Assembly: GCA_034421575.1 (NCBI GenBank)
Contig: DAOUKG010000032.1
Coordinates: 27,942-91,941 of the forward strand
Origin: VXLM01 sp034421575
GTDB lineage: Bacteria > Chloroflexota > Dehalococcoidia > Lucifugimonadales > VXLM01
Reading direction: 5' to 3'
Length of the DNA stretch: 64,000 bases
In this document: positions 33,024-41,534 of the stretch, piece after piece
Layout of the letters: the number at the start of each line of letters is the position of its first letter
Position numbering within the stretch: the stretch's first letter is position 1
Notes under the pieces: generated by a model
What the model saw: the letters and a program-made list of their open reading frames with translations, nothing else
Told to the model about the DNA's origin: nothing
Databases searched by the model: none
Program-made: the position numbers and the translations under genes

Positions 33024-34331
33024 ATGACCTACAGGTATAGGACCATCATAATCATCGCTGCCGTTTCCGGCGCCATCTTTCTGACGATGGTGTACAACTT
33101 CCTTTCCGAAGCAGTGGCAATCTTTATAGCGATATTCTCCATTTTTTTCACCATCGGGACATTCCTGCTATTGAGGAACGTCAACACCCCCGATGAATAC
33201 GTGGAGCACTTTGGGGAGGCCGACGTTCTGAACAGGATGTGGTACCCCATTCAGGAAGAGTTGATGGACGTGGTAAATGGCGGGGGCAAAGTGACGGAAC
33301 CTGCGTCGGCCTGGAACACCGCTCCGAGTCTCTCCAAGAGGGAGACCAACAGGAATTTCTTTACAGGAATGCAGCGATATGTCCGGCAGCGAGAGCACGT
33401 CGCCGCGCTTGCCGCCGGTGACCTGGCGACTGAGGAGAGCCAGCAGGAATTGGCATCGGAACAGCAGGAATTGCTGTCCATGGCACAATGGTTGGTCGTG
33501 CAGGTCAACAGGGCCATTGATAAGAACCCTGCCTCTGCGACGATCGCAAGAGGGACCAGGCGTACGCGGCCAAGACCCCAGACCCAACGAAAAAGGTCTG
33601 CGACGGCGAGACCGGCGCCTCCACTCCCCAGGCCAACTTCCTTGAGGAGTGTCGAGACTGCCAGGAAGCCGAGTACGCCTCAGCCGGCTTCTCGTCCTGC
33701 GCCACTGAGGATATCGGACGTGCCGGAAACGCCTGAGCCGCCGGTTGCGCCGCCCGCTCCAAGCGCACCGGAACCTGTACGGATGCCTAGCGCGCCTCCC
33801 GACCCTGTACCATCGGTCGCGTCCGTCCCGGAAGTGGTGGAGGAGTCCAAGCGCCCTGAACCTGCGGCACCTGCACCTCCGCCTGAACCTGCCGTTGTCG
33901 CCTTAACTCCCAGTGTGCCGGAGCCTGCCGCTACTCCAACCGAGCCGACGGGCGCCCTGCGACTCGACGTGGCGTCGGTGTGCGAGGAACTGTTCAATCC
34001 CAAGATTATGAGCTACGAGGCCAATCGTCTGTTCGACGAACGGTACAAGGACGCTACGGTCCGATGGACCGGTACAGCGCGTCGAGCGAGCACCTATTCG
34101 TACGACTTCAACTTCGGGGACGGCGGCGGAACGAAGGCCGAGTTGGACGTTTACGAGGTCAAGCAGCAGTACGGAAGCCGCACGGTCAAGGCGTTCGTGC
34201 AACTGCCGGTCGAGGCCGCCGGCGACATCGGCGGTCGTATAGGAGAAGACGTGCAGTTCGAGGGTCGTCTGATGACCTGCGAGGGCTCCGCGAGACGCCT
34301 GTATATTGCCGACGCCCGAATAGTGGACTGA
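33024..34331 (+). CDS. Membrane-anchored Pro-rich protein with C-terminal OB-like domain, paralogue 2
   Basis: A 435-aa protein with the same plan as paralogue 1. It has a hydrophobic N-terminal hairpin (about residues 6-50), a helical segment with LNRMWYPIQEELMDVVNGGG, a Pro/Ala/Arg-rich linker (about 165-310) and a C-terminal domain (about 315-435) nearly identical to paralogue 1. The linker also carries a PEPAVVALTPSVPEP repeat. N-terminal halves are more diverged than C-terminal halves, so gene conversion or strong constraint acts on the C-terminal domain. It is followed by an intact NHL gene after the same hairpin leader seen in the decayed copy. Confidence 0.75.
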   Translation: MTYRYRTIIIIAAVSGAIFLTMVYNFLSEAVAIFIAIFSIFFTIGTFLLLRNVNTPDEYVEHFGEADVLNRMWYPIQEELMDVVNGGGKVTEPASAWNTAPSLSKRETNRNFFTGMQRYVRQREHVAALAAGDLATEESQQELASEQQELLSMAQWLVVQVNRAIDKNPASATIARGTRRTRPRPQTQRKRSATARPAPPLPRPTSLRSVETARKPSTPQPASRPAPLRISDVPETPEPPVAPPAPSAPEPVRMPSAPPDPVPSVASVPEVVEESKRPEPAAPAPPPEPAVVALTPSVPEPAATPTEPTGALRLDVASVCEELFNPKIMSYEANRLFDERYKDATVRWTGTARRASTYSYDFNFGDGGGTKAELDVYEVKQQYGSRTVKAFVQLPVEAAGDIGGRIGEDVQFEGRLMTCEGSARRLYIADARIVD

Positions 34332-34370
34332 TCCGCAGGACCCAAAGGGTCATTCAAGAAGGAGAGTTCG

Positions 34371-35411
34371 ATGCCACAGCCATACGCACTGTTGAGAGCG
34401 GGATTCCCGTATTTGAAGACGGTCGGGGTCAAGAACGTCATCGACGACCCACTGGATGTTGCGTTCGGAGGGGATGGGCGAGTCTACGTGCTCGGCACCG
34501 CGCCGATTCGCATCACCAACATCGACCATGAGGACCTCGGAACGATCGGCAATCGCTCGTTCGGCGTCGAGTACGGCAGCAACGGGGATGTCATCTCCGT
34601 GCCGGAAGGGGAACTCTTCATGCCGGTGCAGGTCGTCCTTGACGGCGAGGACAATCTGTACGTGACCGACGAGGCGTGTCACACGGTCTCGATATTCTCC
34701 AAGGGCGACGAATTTCTCGCCCGCTGGGGTGAATACGGGACGGAGGAAGGACAGTTGAACCGTCCCTCCGGCATGGCGTTCGACGCCGACGAAAACCTCT
34801 ACGTCGTCGATACCATGAACCACCGCGTGCAGCAGTTCACGAAGGACGGGCGGTATCTCAAGGGATGGGGCGGCTTTGGCGACGGCGCGGGGGAGTTCAA
34901 CATGCCGTGGGGCGTGGCCCTGGACGACGACGGCGACGTGTATGTCTCGGACTGGCGCAACGACAGGGTGCAGAAGTTCACGCCCGATGGCGAGTTCATC
35001 TTCGAGTTCGGCAAGACCGGCGACGGCAGGGGAGAGTTCGTGCGTCCGGCTGGCATCGCCGTCGACCATGACTTCGACATCTACGTCTGCGACTGGGGCA
35101 ACAACCGCATCCAGCTATTCACCCCGGAGGGCAGGTACGTCCAGCAGTTCACCGGCGACGCGACGCTCTCCGAGCCCGCCATCGCCGCCATGCGGACGCG
35201 CCTCCGCACCGTTCGCCTTCGCACGATGGCAGATCTTGAGACGGAGAAGATGTTCCGTGGGCCGCGCTCAGTTCGCGTCGATGAGCAAGGCCTCATGTGG
35301 GTGCCCGACTTCGAGTCGTACCGCCTGCAGGTCTACCGCAAGGAGGCCTTCCAACTCGAACCGCACCAACTCGCCCCGCCGTTGAAAGCGCCGTCTCTCC
35401 AGCCGAACTAG
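34371..35411 (+). CDS. NHL-repeat beta-propeller protein
   Basis: A 346-aa protein with AAGGAGAG before the ATG. Successive NHL units are visible: PVQVVLDGEDNLYVTDEACH, PSGMAFDADENLYVVDTMNH, PWGVALDDDGDVYVSDWRND and PAGIAVDHDFDIYVCDWGNN, with a final RSVRVDEQGLMWVPDFESY. These form a six-bladed propeller. There is no signal peptide. Propellers of this type act as ligand- or protein-binding platforms, some as hydrolases or lyases; no catalytic motif is evident here. Tandem duplication with the upstream membrane protein suggests the two act together. Confidence 0.88.
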   Translation: MPQPYALLRAGFPYLKTVGVKNVIDDPLDVAFGGDGRVYVLGTAPIRITNIDHEDLGTIGNRSFGVEYGSNGDVISVPEGELFMPVQVVLDGEDNLYVTDEACHTVSIFSKGDEFLARWGEYGTEEGQLNRPSGMAFDADENLYVVDTMNHRVQQFTKDGRYLKGWGGFGDGAGEFNMPWGVALDDDGDVYVSDWRNDRVQKFTPDGEFIFEFGKTGDGRGEFVRPAGIAVDHDFDIYVCDWGNNRIQLFTPEGRYVQQFTGDATLSEPAIAAMRTRLRTVRLRTMADLETEKMFRGPRSVRVDEQGLMWVPDFESYRLQVYRKEAFQLEPHQLAPPLKAPSLQPN

Positions 35412-35422
35412 GGACACTAGCC

Positions 35423-35881
35423 CTACGGTCTAGCCTTAGCAAGATCGCGGGTTAGCTGGGCCTGGCCGTAGTGCTCGGCTGCATGGCGCGCCACGATTAC
35501 GAGCAACTCGCGTCCGGCTATGCACCCGTAGTTGGCATGGTCCCGCTCTCGGTCGAGTTCGGATGAAGGTAGCTTTTCGATGGCGTCCGATATCTGTCCC
35601 TTTAGCTCGTTCCAGCGCGATACGATTTCTCCGGATGAGGCACCCACAGCTACGAATTCAGCATCTCGGTCGCGAGTGATGGGCAATTCGCAAAGGACGT
35701 TCAGAAGGTTGAACCGTACGTTGCCCATCGTGTGAGTGGCCAGGACGTAGAGGCTGTTGGCGTCTTCGAGTGGCTTCCAGTTCAGGGCGTCGCTGTCGAG
35801 ACCTTCGAGGCAGGCGACGAGCTCGTCAACGGTGTTGCAGATCTTCTGCCAGTAGAGATCAATCTCCTGGGAAATTGGCAT
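35423..35881 (-). CDS. DinB-family protein
   Basis: A 152-aa protein from ATG 35881, preceded by AAAGGAAA. It is a four-helix DinB/YfiT-type protein: YWQKICNTVDELVACLEGLD, then LATHTMGNVRFNLLNVLCEL and a C-terminal VARHAAEHYGQAQLTRDLA. Histidines in THTM and RHAAEH are placed to bind the divalent metal. Members include thiol-dependent transferases using bacillithiol or mycothiol; the substrate here is unknown. It is convergent with the NHL gene. Confidence 0.85.
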   Translation of the reverse strand: MPISQEIDLYWQKICNTVDELVACLEGLDSDALNWKPLEDANSLYVLATHTMGNVRFNLLNVLCELPITRDRDAEFVAVGASSGEIVSRWNELKGQISDAIEKLPSSELDRERDHANYGCIAGRELLVIVARHAAEHYGQAQLTRDLAKARP

Positions 35882-36184
35882 AGTGTTTTCCTTTCGAGAA
35901 TGGGAGCTGCGCTGCGGAGGCTCCAACAACCGAAGGCTGTGCTATTCGCAAACGCGGAGCCCCAAGTATCCACCGCGGTCCAGTTGGTGACAACCCTAGA
36001 GAGGTTCCCCAAGCCCGTCAAGCGCCGGGAGGCAATGGAGCGAAACGGGGTCTACGGGTCCGAGCCGGTCTTCGGTGTGCTTCGTCCGTCCGTCGCGGTT
36101 TCAATTCGCCTTGCCTGATCGCACGAAGGATGCCAGCATACTGGTAGAAGTGGATTGATCGCGTGCTGGAATCACAAAGCCTCG
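35882..36184. other. Intergenic region without recognised gene or repeat
   Basis: I see no convincing gene, RNA or family repeat here. A plus-strand open frame crosses it, but it is largely antisense to the DinB gene and has no homology I recognise. Confidence 0.5.
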
Positions 36185-37819
36185 TCATTTCCTAGGGTCG
36201 AGGATTGTCACGGTCGGGAGCACACCAAACTGGCCGCTGATGAGGAGCGTCTCTCCATCCACTGACGTGACGGTTATCTCGCGCTTGTACTCACCCGACG
36301 GCACGATCTCCCGGGTGGTCCTGGACGGCGTCCCTTCCGGCAGCGGGAACATGACCTCCGTGCCGGGCTCGATGAGGGTGAACACCTCCGTGTGAGAGGC
36401 GGGGCCCGTGATTACTACAGTCACAGTCTCAACCGGCTTCGTGAAGGTGCATCCTGCCGTGTTTATGCCGTCGAACCCCGTTGGAATCGTGCCCCTGTAC
36501 TCGAACTCGATGGGAAGTTGCGCTGCTCTCGTCATCCGGCAAGGACCTGTTTCGAAGGTGGTGGACTCGGCAGTGAATGTTGTTGTCTCTTCATTGACGA
36601 TGACCGAATAGCGCTCTCCGGGAACGAAGTCGGATCCCAGCGGTATCTCGGTCATCACCGACGGGAGGTCGGCAGTGCAGGGGACTGGCTGCCCCGGCGC
36701 GACCCTCAGGTGCGTGACCTTCACCTCGATGGTGCCGTGTCCCCGGCGTGAAATGTCGTATCCGTTGAAGACCGAGCAGGTACTGCCCCGTGGCAGGACC
36801 GAGTGTACGTTGAGGGAGTAGCCGGGCGGGTTCGAGTCCGAGGCGACTACTTCGATGTTCTCAATTGGAGACTGCTCCAAGACCCAAGAACCAATGCGAT
36901 CATTGCGGACCAGGAAGGAGTTCGTCACCTCGCCGTTGACTATGACCTTGTAGGCCTCGTCGGGCGTCAGGTCGCTGCCCAGATTGATCACGAACTCATG
37001 TGTGTCATACGTCGCTATACATGCGATCGGCCCTTCCGGCATGAGGTTGACTACGTTGACGACAATGTCGGTTCCTTCAAGGTCCACTTCGTAGCCCCCG
37101 AATGAGACACAACCGCTGGTAAGGCCTGAGACGATTCGCAGCGAGTATTCCTTCGGGTCGGAGTCCGAAACGACGACCGCGACACTCTCGATAGGGGCAG
37201 GCTTCTCAACCATCGCCTCGCTTGTGGGTTCGGGTTCGCTGGGGCTCCCGCCCACTCGCACGAGGACCATGTCCACGTGATGGGGGTTGTCGCGCGTAAT
37301 GACGTCGTATGCCGTGTCGTTTATGAACGCAAGATCGTCGCCCTCCATGATCCTGACCTGGATCGCGTACGTGAACCTCTCGTCGATTTCATCGGCGTCG
37401 TACTCGATCTCGAAGCTGATGGGGACCTGCCCGGGGTTTCGGATTGTCAGCTCCTCTATGGTGACTGACGGAGCGTCCTGCAGCGAAACATCGCTGAGCG
37501 TCACCTCCACGACCGCGTTAGGTGACAGGGCGATCCGCTCGCGATACGTGATGGTGCCCGTAACCTTGGAGGTCCCGGACTCCTCGGTAGTAGGTTCGGC
37601 AGTAGGAGACGGTTGAATTGGGGTTGCCGTCGGCGCTGGTACAGAGGTTGGCGGAGTAGAAGTCGCGGTCGGTGCCGGTTGAATAGGAGTTGCACTCGGC
37701 ATCGGAACGGGAGTCGGCGCCGTCTGCGTTGGCATTGAAGACGGTGCGTCTTCTCCGCAGGCGGTGATGAATGCGAGAAGGAGGCAGAGTGTGATGGCTC
37801 CGGCTATCGCGGCTCTCAT
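36185..37819 (-). CDS. Lipoprotein with YbaY-like domain and repeated C-terminal modules
   Basis: A 544-aa protein. The signal peptide ends in the lipobox ITAC (Cys21), followed by a Thr/Pro-rich linker (to about residue 82). VTGTITYRERIALSPNAVVE through FINDTAYDVITRD (about 86-190) is a YbaY/YscW-type lipoprotein domain. Two tandem modules of about 105 residues follow. Each begins PIExxxVVxSDSxPxxYSL and contains a conserved Cys-x-x-F-x-G-Y, a second Cys and LGSDxxPxxxYxVIVNxExT. A Cys-containing C-terminal domain ends the chain. The paired Cys suggest disulfides outside the membrane. Surface adhesion or envelope maintenance is possible; the role is unknown. Confidence 0.82.
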   Translation of the reverse strand: MRAAIAGAITLCLLLAFITACGEDAPSSMPTQTAPTPVPMPSATPIQPAPTATSTPPTSVPAPTATPIQPSPTAEPTTEESGTSKVTGTITYRERIALSPNAVVEVTLSDVSLQDAPSVTIEELTIRNPGQVPISFEIEYDADEIDERFTYAIQVRIMEGDDLAFINDTAYDVITRDNPHHVDMVLVRVGGSPSEPEPTSEAMVEKPAPIESVAVVVSDSDPKEYSLRIVSGLTSGCVSFGGYEVDLEGTDIVVNVVNLMPEGPIACIATYDTHEFVINLGSDLTPDEAYKVIVNGEVTNSFLVRNDRIGSWVLEQSPIENIEVVASDSNPPGYSLNVHSVLPRGSTCSVFNGYDISRRGHGTIEVKVTHLRVAPGQPVPCTADLPSVMTEIPLGSDFVPGERYSVIVNEETTTFTAESTTFETGPCRMTRAAQLPIEFEYRGTIPTGFDGINTAGCTFTKPVETVTVVITGPASHTEVFTLIEPGTEVMFPLPEGTPSRTTREIVPSGEYKREITVTSVDGETLLISGQFGVLPTVTILDPRK

Positions 37820-38248
37820 GTAGTGGTCACCTCATCAAGATTTACTGTGCGTCTATTGAATATGACGAACAGGATGGGAGTTTTGTTCCCTGCCAAGTTC
37901 CGGCGAAGCTGCGTTCGCATCAAGCGTCCCCTCCGCGTCCTGCCTGCTCCAGCCCGCCACTTTCCGGCCACTGGATGTTATCCGAGGAGAACGCTGGAGA
38001 TGGCCGGCTCAGCCTCGCCGCTCCACGGGATGTCCTATTGATCTCACCGGTACCCGTATCCCTAATGACCGCATCAGAGGGGAAGGAGGTACTCCGTCAT
38101 GATTGAATGGCTCGGCATCAGCCACCTTGAGGAAAAGTAGGCTGAGTACAAGGCGCGGGTGAAGTACAGGATATTCCCCGGCGTCTATTGAGAAGGCCGC
38201 CTATCGAGGGCACGCAGCGCATCGCGACGGCCTAACGGCATTGACTTA
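37820..38248. other. Intergenic region with one possible relic
   Basis: No complete gene is supported. A plus-strand 72-codon frame (37823-38041) has no recognisable sequence. A very good ribosome binding site with a short interrupted frame lies at about 38087-38191. Confidence 0.5.
38099..38191 (+). pseudogene. Short interrupted reading frame behind a strong ribosome binding site
   Basis: AAGGAGGT is followed at a 7-base spacing by ATG 38099. The frame reads MIEWLGISHLEEK, a TAG at 38138-38140, then AEYKARVKYRIFPGVY to TGA at 38189-38191. Codon use looks coding on both sides of the TAG. It may be a relic of a larger gene or a true 13-residue peptide; no homologue is recognised. Confidence 0.3.
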
Positions 38249-38881
38249 TCAGGCCGGTTCGCCCGTGTAGAACCCTGTCGTGCGCCTTGCCGCCGCGAGC
38301 GCGTTGTCGGGGTCCATTCCGGCCGCAATTGAAGCCTGCCCCCAGCTTTCGCTGCTTCCGGTGATGAACGCCTTGCCGTTGGGCGAGGTGACAAAGGCCA
38401 TCTCGTCAGGCTTTGGATCGTTCGGCTGCTCGAAATGAAAGGCGAGACCCAAGAGTGCCAACTCCCAGCCGACGCCGGTCGCGCCCGCTCCGTAGGTGTC
38501 CCAGTGTTCGGAATGGCGGGAGGTGTGCGTGATCGCAAGCCTCGCCCGACCGGCTCCTTCGTCCGAGACGTGTACGTCCACCCAGCTGAGGTCACCGCCG
38601 AATTCCCACGTGAGAGAGATATGTGACAGCCGTTCGCACGACGTGATCACACCTCCCGCGTTGCCTTCCAACTGATAGCGGCCTCCGAGTTCAAGATCGC
38701 CGCTGATCGGCATGGCCCAGTGTGGGATACGTTCGCCGTTCGTCACGGCGTCCCACAGGTCCTCGACCGTCGTTTCGTAGCTGCGAGAAAGGGTGATCGC
38801 CCGCGCGGGGCTTCCATCGCGTTCCGGCGACGACACGGTGCGATCTGCTGCGCTGAGGTGACAGTCGACATCGAAGTTCAT
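38249..38881 (-). CDS. SRPBCC (AHSA1-like) family protein
   Basis: A 210-aa protein. AITLSRSYETTVEDLWDAVT, ERIPHWAMPISGDLELGGRY, GVITSCERLSHISLTWEF and GWELALLGLAFHF follow the START-like Aha1-C/SRPBCC pattern of a hydrophobic ligand-binding cavity. It lies upstream, on the same strand, of no obvious partner; the VOC-family gene behind it points the same way with a gap of 44 bases. The ligand is unknown. Confidence 0.85.
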   Translation of the reverse strand: MNFDVDCHLSAADRTVSSPERDGSPARAITLSRSYETTVEDLWDAVTNGERIPHWAMPISGDLELGGRYQLEGNAGGVITSCERLSHISLTWEFGGDLSWVDVHVSDEGAGRARLAITHTSRHSEHWDTYGAGATGVGWELALLGLAFHFEQPNDPKPDEMAFVTSPNGKAFITGSSESWGQASIAAGMDPDNALAAARRTTGFYTGEPA

Positions 38882-38925
38882 TGTTTGGCCTTACTCGCGT
38901 GATAGGGGAATTGTCGAGGTAGACC

Positions 38926-39354
38926 CTACCCTAGCTGCAACAGTTCCAGCCAGTTGCCGTCGGGGTCTTGGATGTAGCAGGCGACGCGGCCGGGGGCAAG
39001 CTCTGCGGGCGGGTTCATGGGCTTTGCGCCGCCGTCGATGAGCCTCTGTTGGACAGCCTCGATGTCGTCCACCAAGATGGCTACGTGGGGAGCGCCGATG
39101 GTGTTGCGCTCCGTGGTTGGCCGCTCGTTGGGAGGCGGATTGAGGTACTGGATGAGTTCCAGGATGTGGCCGCCGCCGAGGTCGAGGTTGGCAATGATGA
39201 GGTGCGTGTTCTCATAGCCGATGACGGCGTCGATGCCGGGTCCGATGCGCTCGTACTCGGCGATGAGCTTCAGGCCGACCACGTCGCGGTAGAAGGCGAC
39301 GGACTTGTCGCGGTCGGTGACAACGAACCCGGTGTGGTGAAGTCGGTTAATCAT
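38926..39354 (-). CDS. VOC-family (glyoxalase/dioxygenase-like) protein
   Basis: A 142-aa protein with GGAGGC before the ATG. Two beta-alpha-beta-beta-beta modules are visible: INRLHHTGFVVTDRDKSVAFYRD, and PHVAILVDDIEAVQQRL. Metal ligands are likely His in HHTGF, Glu in HILELIQ, His in PHVAI and Glu in NWLELLQ, which fits a methylmalonyl-CoA epimerase or glyoxalase I-like enzyme. Length is normal for a single-domain VOC protein. The substrate is not assigned. Confidence 0.88.
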   Translation of the reverse strand: MINRLHHTGFVVTDRDKSVAFYRDVVGLKLIAEYERIGPGIDAVIGYENTHLIIANLDLGGGHILELIQYLNPPPNERPTTERNTIGAPHVAILVDDIEAVQQRLIDGGAKPMNPPAELAPGRVACYIQDPDGNWLELLQLG

Positions 39355-39514
39355 GGTTGTGCCTCCCAGTGTCCCGTTTCTGAAGTTCAGTGCATGAATT
39401 GGATGAGTGAGTTCCGGGGAGCCACTCTCACCCTCACCCTAGCCCTCTCCCACGACGGGAGAGGGGACTTTCGCGCGCCGGCTTATTCGATGAATCTCTG
39501 AGGCAGGACACAAG
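39355..39514. repeat. B element between VOC and hydroxyacyl-CoA dehydrogenase genes
   Basis: A family B repeat (CTCACCCTAGCCCTCTCCC, then a GGGAGAGGGG arm) lies at about 39426-39468; the two arms can pair as a hairpin. Nothing else is recognised. Confidence 0.65.
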
Positions 39515-40444
39515 TCAAAAGCGGTCGATGGCGGATAGGGCGTGGGTGATCCGCTGCCTCAGGTCCGCCACCGCCTCGTCGTTCCATTCGTAGAATCCCC
39601 GTCCCGACTTGACGCCGAGATCGCCCCGTTCGAGCATCGCGGTTATCGTGGGCGAGTTTTCGCTGCTGGTGTCGAGGTCGGGATATAGCTCGTCGATGAT
39701 GTGCGAGATGGTGTCCCAGCCCGCTATGTCGAACACTTCCAGCGGCCCCGCGACCGCGAGCCGCCTTCCGAAGCTGGTCTTGACGACGGTATCCACGTCC
39801 TCAGCCGACGCGATGCCCTTGTCCACGACGGAGAGGGCCTCGCGGAGGAGCGCAAACTGCATCCGGTTGCCGATGAAGCCGAGCGACTCCTTTTGCAGGA
39901 CGACCGGCCGCTTGCCGATTCCCTCAAGTACATCCTTGGTGATTTCGATGGTCTCGTCGCTGGTCTCCGGGCCGCGAACTACCTCGACCAGCGGAAGCAG
40001 GTGGGCAGGGTTCCACCAGTTGGCGACGACGACCTTGTCAGGGCGATTGGTGGATGGCGCAAGCTGGCTCGTCATGTAGGACGACGTGTTGCTGGTCAGG
40101 ACGGTGTGAGGAGGGCAGTGCGTGTCGAGGTCGGCGAAGATGCGGCGCTTGAGGTCGAGGTCCTCGAAAACGGCCTCGATTACGAATCCCACGCCGTCCA
40201 TCGATCCGGCCATCGAGGTGCTCGCGCGAATGCGTCCGGGGACGGCCTGCGCGGTCGGCTCGTCCACCAGTCCCTGCTCCTGGAGCACGCCGAGCGTTGC
40301 GGAGACGTTCTCCATGGCCCTGCTGAGGTTCTCCTCCGTCGTGTCGATGAGGACGACCTCATGCCCTCCCACGGCGAAATTCATGGCTATGCTGTGGCCC
40401 ATGAGGCCCGCGCCGATCACGCCGATGCTTCCGATGTTGTCCAT
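39515..40444 (-). CDS. 3-hydroxyacyl-CoA dehydrogenase-family protein
   Basis: A 309-aa protein. The N-terminal Rossmann motif is GVIGAGLMGHSIAMNFAVGG, and the C-terminal domain includes KESLGFIGNRMQFALLREAL and SGRGFYEW. It should oxidise a 3-hydroxy acid or acyl-CoA with NAD. In the catalytic motif, where typical members have HxxNP with the active-site His, this protein has ANWWNPAHLLPLVEVV, so Asn replaces that His by my alignment. Some relatives acting on non-CoA hydroxy acids (gulonate, carnitine) share the WWNP-type motif, so the substrate may not be a fatty acyl-CoA. Confidence 0.88.
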   Translation of the reverse strand: MDNIGSIGVIGAGLMGHSIAMNFAVGGHEVVLIDTTEENLSRAMENVSATLGVLQEQGLVDEPTAQAVPGRIRASTSMAGSMDGVGFVIEAVFEDLDLKRRIFADLDTHCPPHTVLTSNTSSYMTSQLAPSTNRPDKVVVANWWNPAHLLPLVEVVRGPETSDETIEITKDVLEGIGKRPVVLQKESLGFIGNRMQFALLREALSVVDKGIASAEDVDTVVKTSFGRRLAVAGPLEVFDIAGWDTISHIIDELYPDLDTSSENSPTITAMLERGDLGVKSGRGFYEWNDEAVADLRQRITHALSAIDRF

Positions 40445-40524
40445 GATTGGGTTGCTCCGAAGGTGTGCACGAGTGTAGTCGCGGTATGGTCATGCGTCAA
40501 CACACGGCAGAGCGCGTGACACGC

Positions 40525-40530
40525 TACAAT
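40525..40530 (+). promoter_or_regulatory. -10-like TACAAT upstream of maf
   Basis: TACAAT (40525-40530) lies six bases before the maf ATG. If used, the transcript would be nearly leaderless. No -35 box was identified, so this is weak. Confidence 0.25.
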
Positions 40531-40536
40531 AAGCGC

Positions 40537-41199
40537 ATGGACTTGGAACCGGACATTGTGCTCGCCTCGGAATCGCAGCGAAGGCGTGAGATCATCGGAG
40601 CGCTCGATTCCGCTGTCGAGTTCGTCTCGCCCGGAATTTACGAGCGTCCGCCATACCCTGGCGAGGACGCCGAAGAGTACGTAAGAGAGTTATCGCAGGA
40701 GAAGGCCCTCGCCGTAGAGTCCAACGGACATTCGGAGACACTCGTGATAGGGGCGGATACTTCCGTCGTCCTGGGCGAAGAGATCCTCGGAAAGCCGGTC
40801 GATGAGGCCGATGCGAGGGACATGCTGATGGAGCTTCGAGGGCGCTCACACCGTGTCGTTACGGGAGTGACCGTCTTGCGCAAGGGCTTTCTGGCATCGA
40901 CGGTCGCGAGCGGCGACGTGGCGATGCGGGAGTACACGGACGCGGAGATGGAGGCGTATATCGAGTCGGGTGAGCCGTTCGACAAGGCGGGAGGCTATGC
41001 CATACAGGACGAACGGTTCGCGCCCGTTTCGGGTCTGACGGGATGCTACCTGAATGTCGTGGGGTTCCCCCTCTGCGAGGTCATGCGAATAATGTCGAAG
41101 GTAGGAGTGGTCGCCAAACTGAAACCGGAATGGCGAGCGCCGGAACGGTGCCCAAGCAACTGCCCGGTCCGCGTTGTTGGTAAGGTGGCGGTGACATGA
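40537..41199 (+). CDS. maf: Maf-like nucleoside triphosphate pyrophosphatase
   Basis: A 220-aa protein from ATG 40537. IVLASESQRRREII is the Maf N-terminal motif (usually LASxSPRR). LVIGADTSVVLGEEILGKPV contains the conserved Asp74, and RSHRVVTGVTVL, EPFDKAGGYAIQ and CYLNVVGFPL follow. It hydrolyses non-canonical NTPs to NMPs and pyrophosphate and may influence septum formation. A 30-residue tail beyond the usual family end is present. The stop overlaps the tatA start (ATGA), so it heads the maf-tatA-tatC operon. Confidence 0.93.
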   Translation: MDLEPDIVLASESQRRREIIGALDSAVEFVSPGIYERPPYPGEDAEEYVRELSQEKALAVESNGHSETLVIGADTSVVLGEEILGKPVDEADARDMLMELRGRSHRVVTGVTVLRKGFLASTVASGDVAMREYTDAEMEAYIESGEPFDKAGGYAIQDERFAPVSGLTGCYLNVVGFPLCEVMRIMSKVGVVAKLKPEWRAPERCPSNCPVRVVGKVAVT

Positions 41200-41534
41200 A
41201 CATCTTCGGAATGGGTCCGCTCGAAATTCTTGTCATCGCGTTGGTGGCCTTCATATTCCTGGGGCCGAAGAAGATGGTTGACGCCGCGCGGCTTCTGGGG
41301 AAGGCTACCAAAGAGGTCCGCCGGATGACGGACGAGCTGCCCAAGATCGTGCTCGATGAAGAACAGGCCGGGCCGTCGCGTGCGCCTGCACCTCGGAGCG
41401 ATCAGGAGACGGGGGATGAGGCCGGAGAGACGCAGGAGGAGGAAGCGGTTGTCGATGGCCCTGTCGCCTTCCGCTCCGGTCGCAGTCGCGGAGATGCCGC
41501 CAAAGTAGAGCAGAACCAAGGGCGAGACACGTGA
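41196..41534 (+). CDS. tatA: Sec-independent translocase TatA/TatB
   Basis: A 112-aa protein. A short transmembrane helix with the conserved FG(M)GPLEILVI start, then FIFLGPKK, an amphipathic helix (MVDAARLLGKATKEVRRMTD) and an acidic disordered tail fit TatA/B. It forms the pore or receptor for folded, twin-arginine-tagged proteins with TatC. It overlaps maf upstream and tatC downstream by four bases each. A single TatA-type gene in the operon suggests a TatAC system, though other copies may lie elsewhere. Confidence 0.93.
   Translation: MNIFGMGPLEILVIALVAFIFLGPKKMVDAARLLGKATKEVRRMTDELPKIVLDEEQAGPSRAPAPRSDQETGDEAGETQEEEAVVDGPVAFRSGRSRGDAAKVEQNQGRDT

Noticed and set aside
35732..36118. A 128-codon plus-strand ORF
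   Set aside because: It is largely antisense to the DinB-family gene; the remainder has no identifiable domain.
37823..38041. A 72-codon plus-strand ORF
   Set aside because: No ribosome binding site, no recognisable sequence and an off-frame-like composition.
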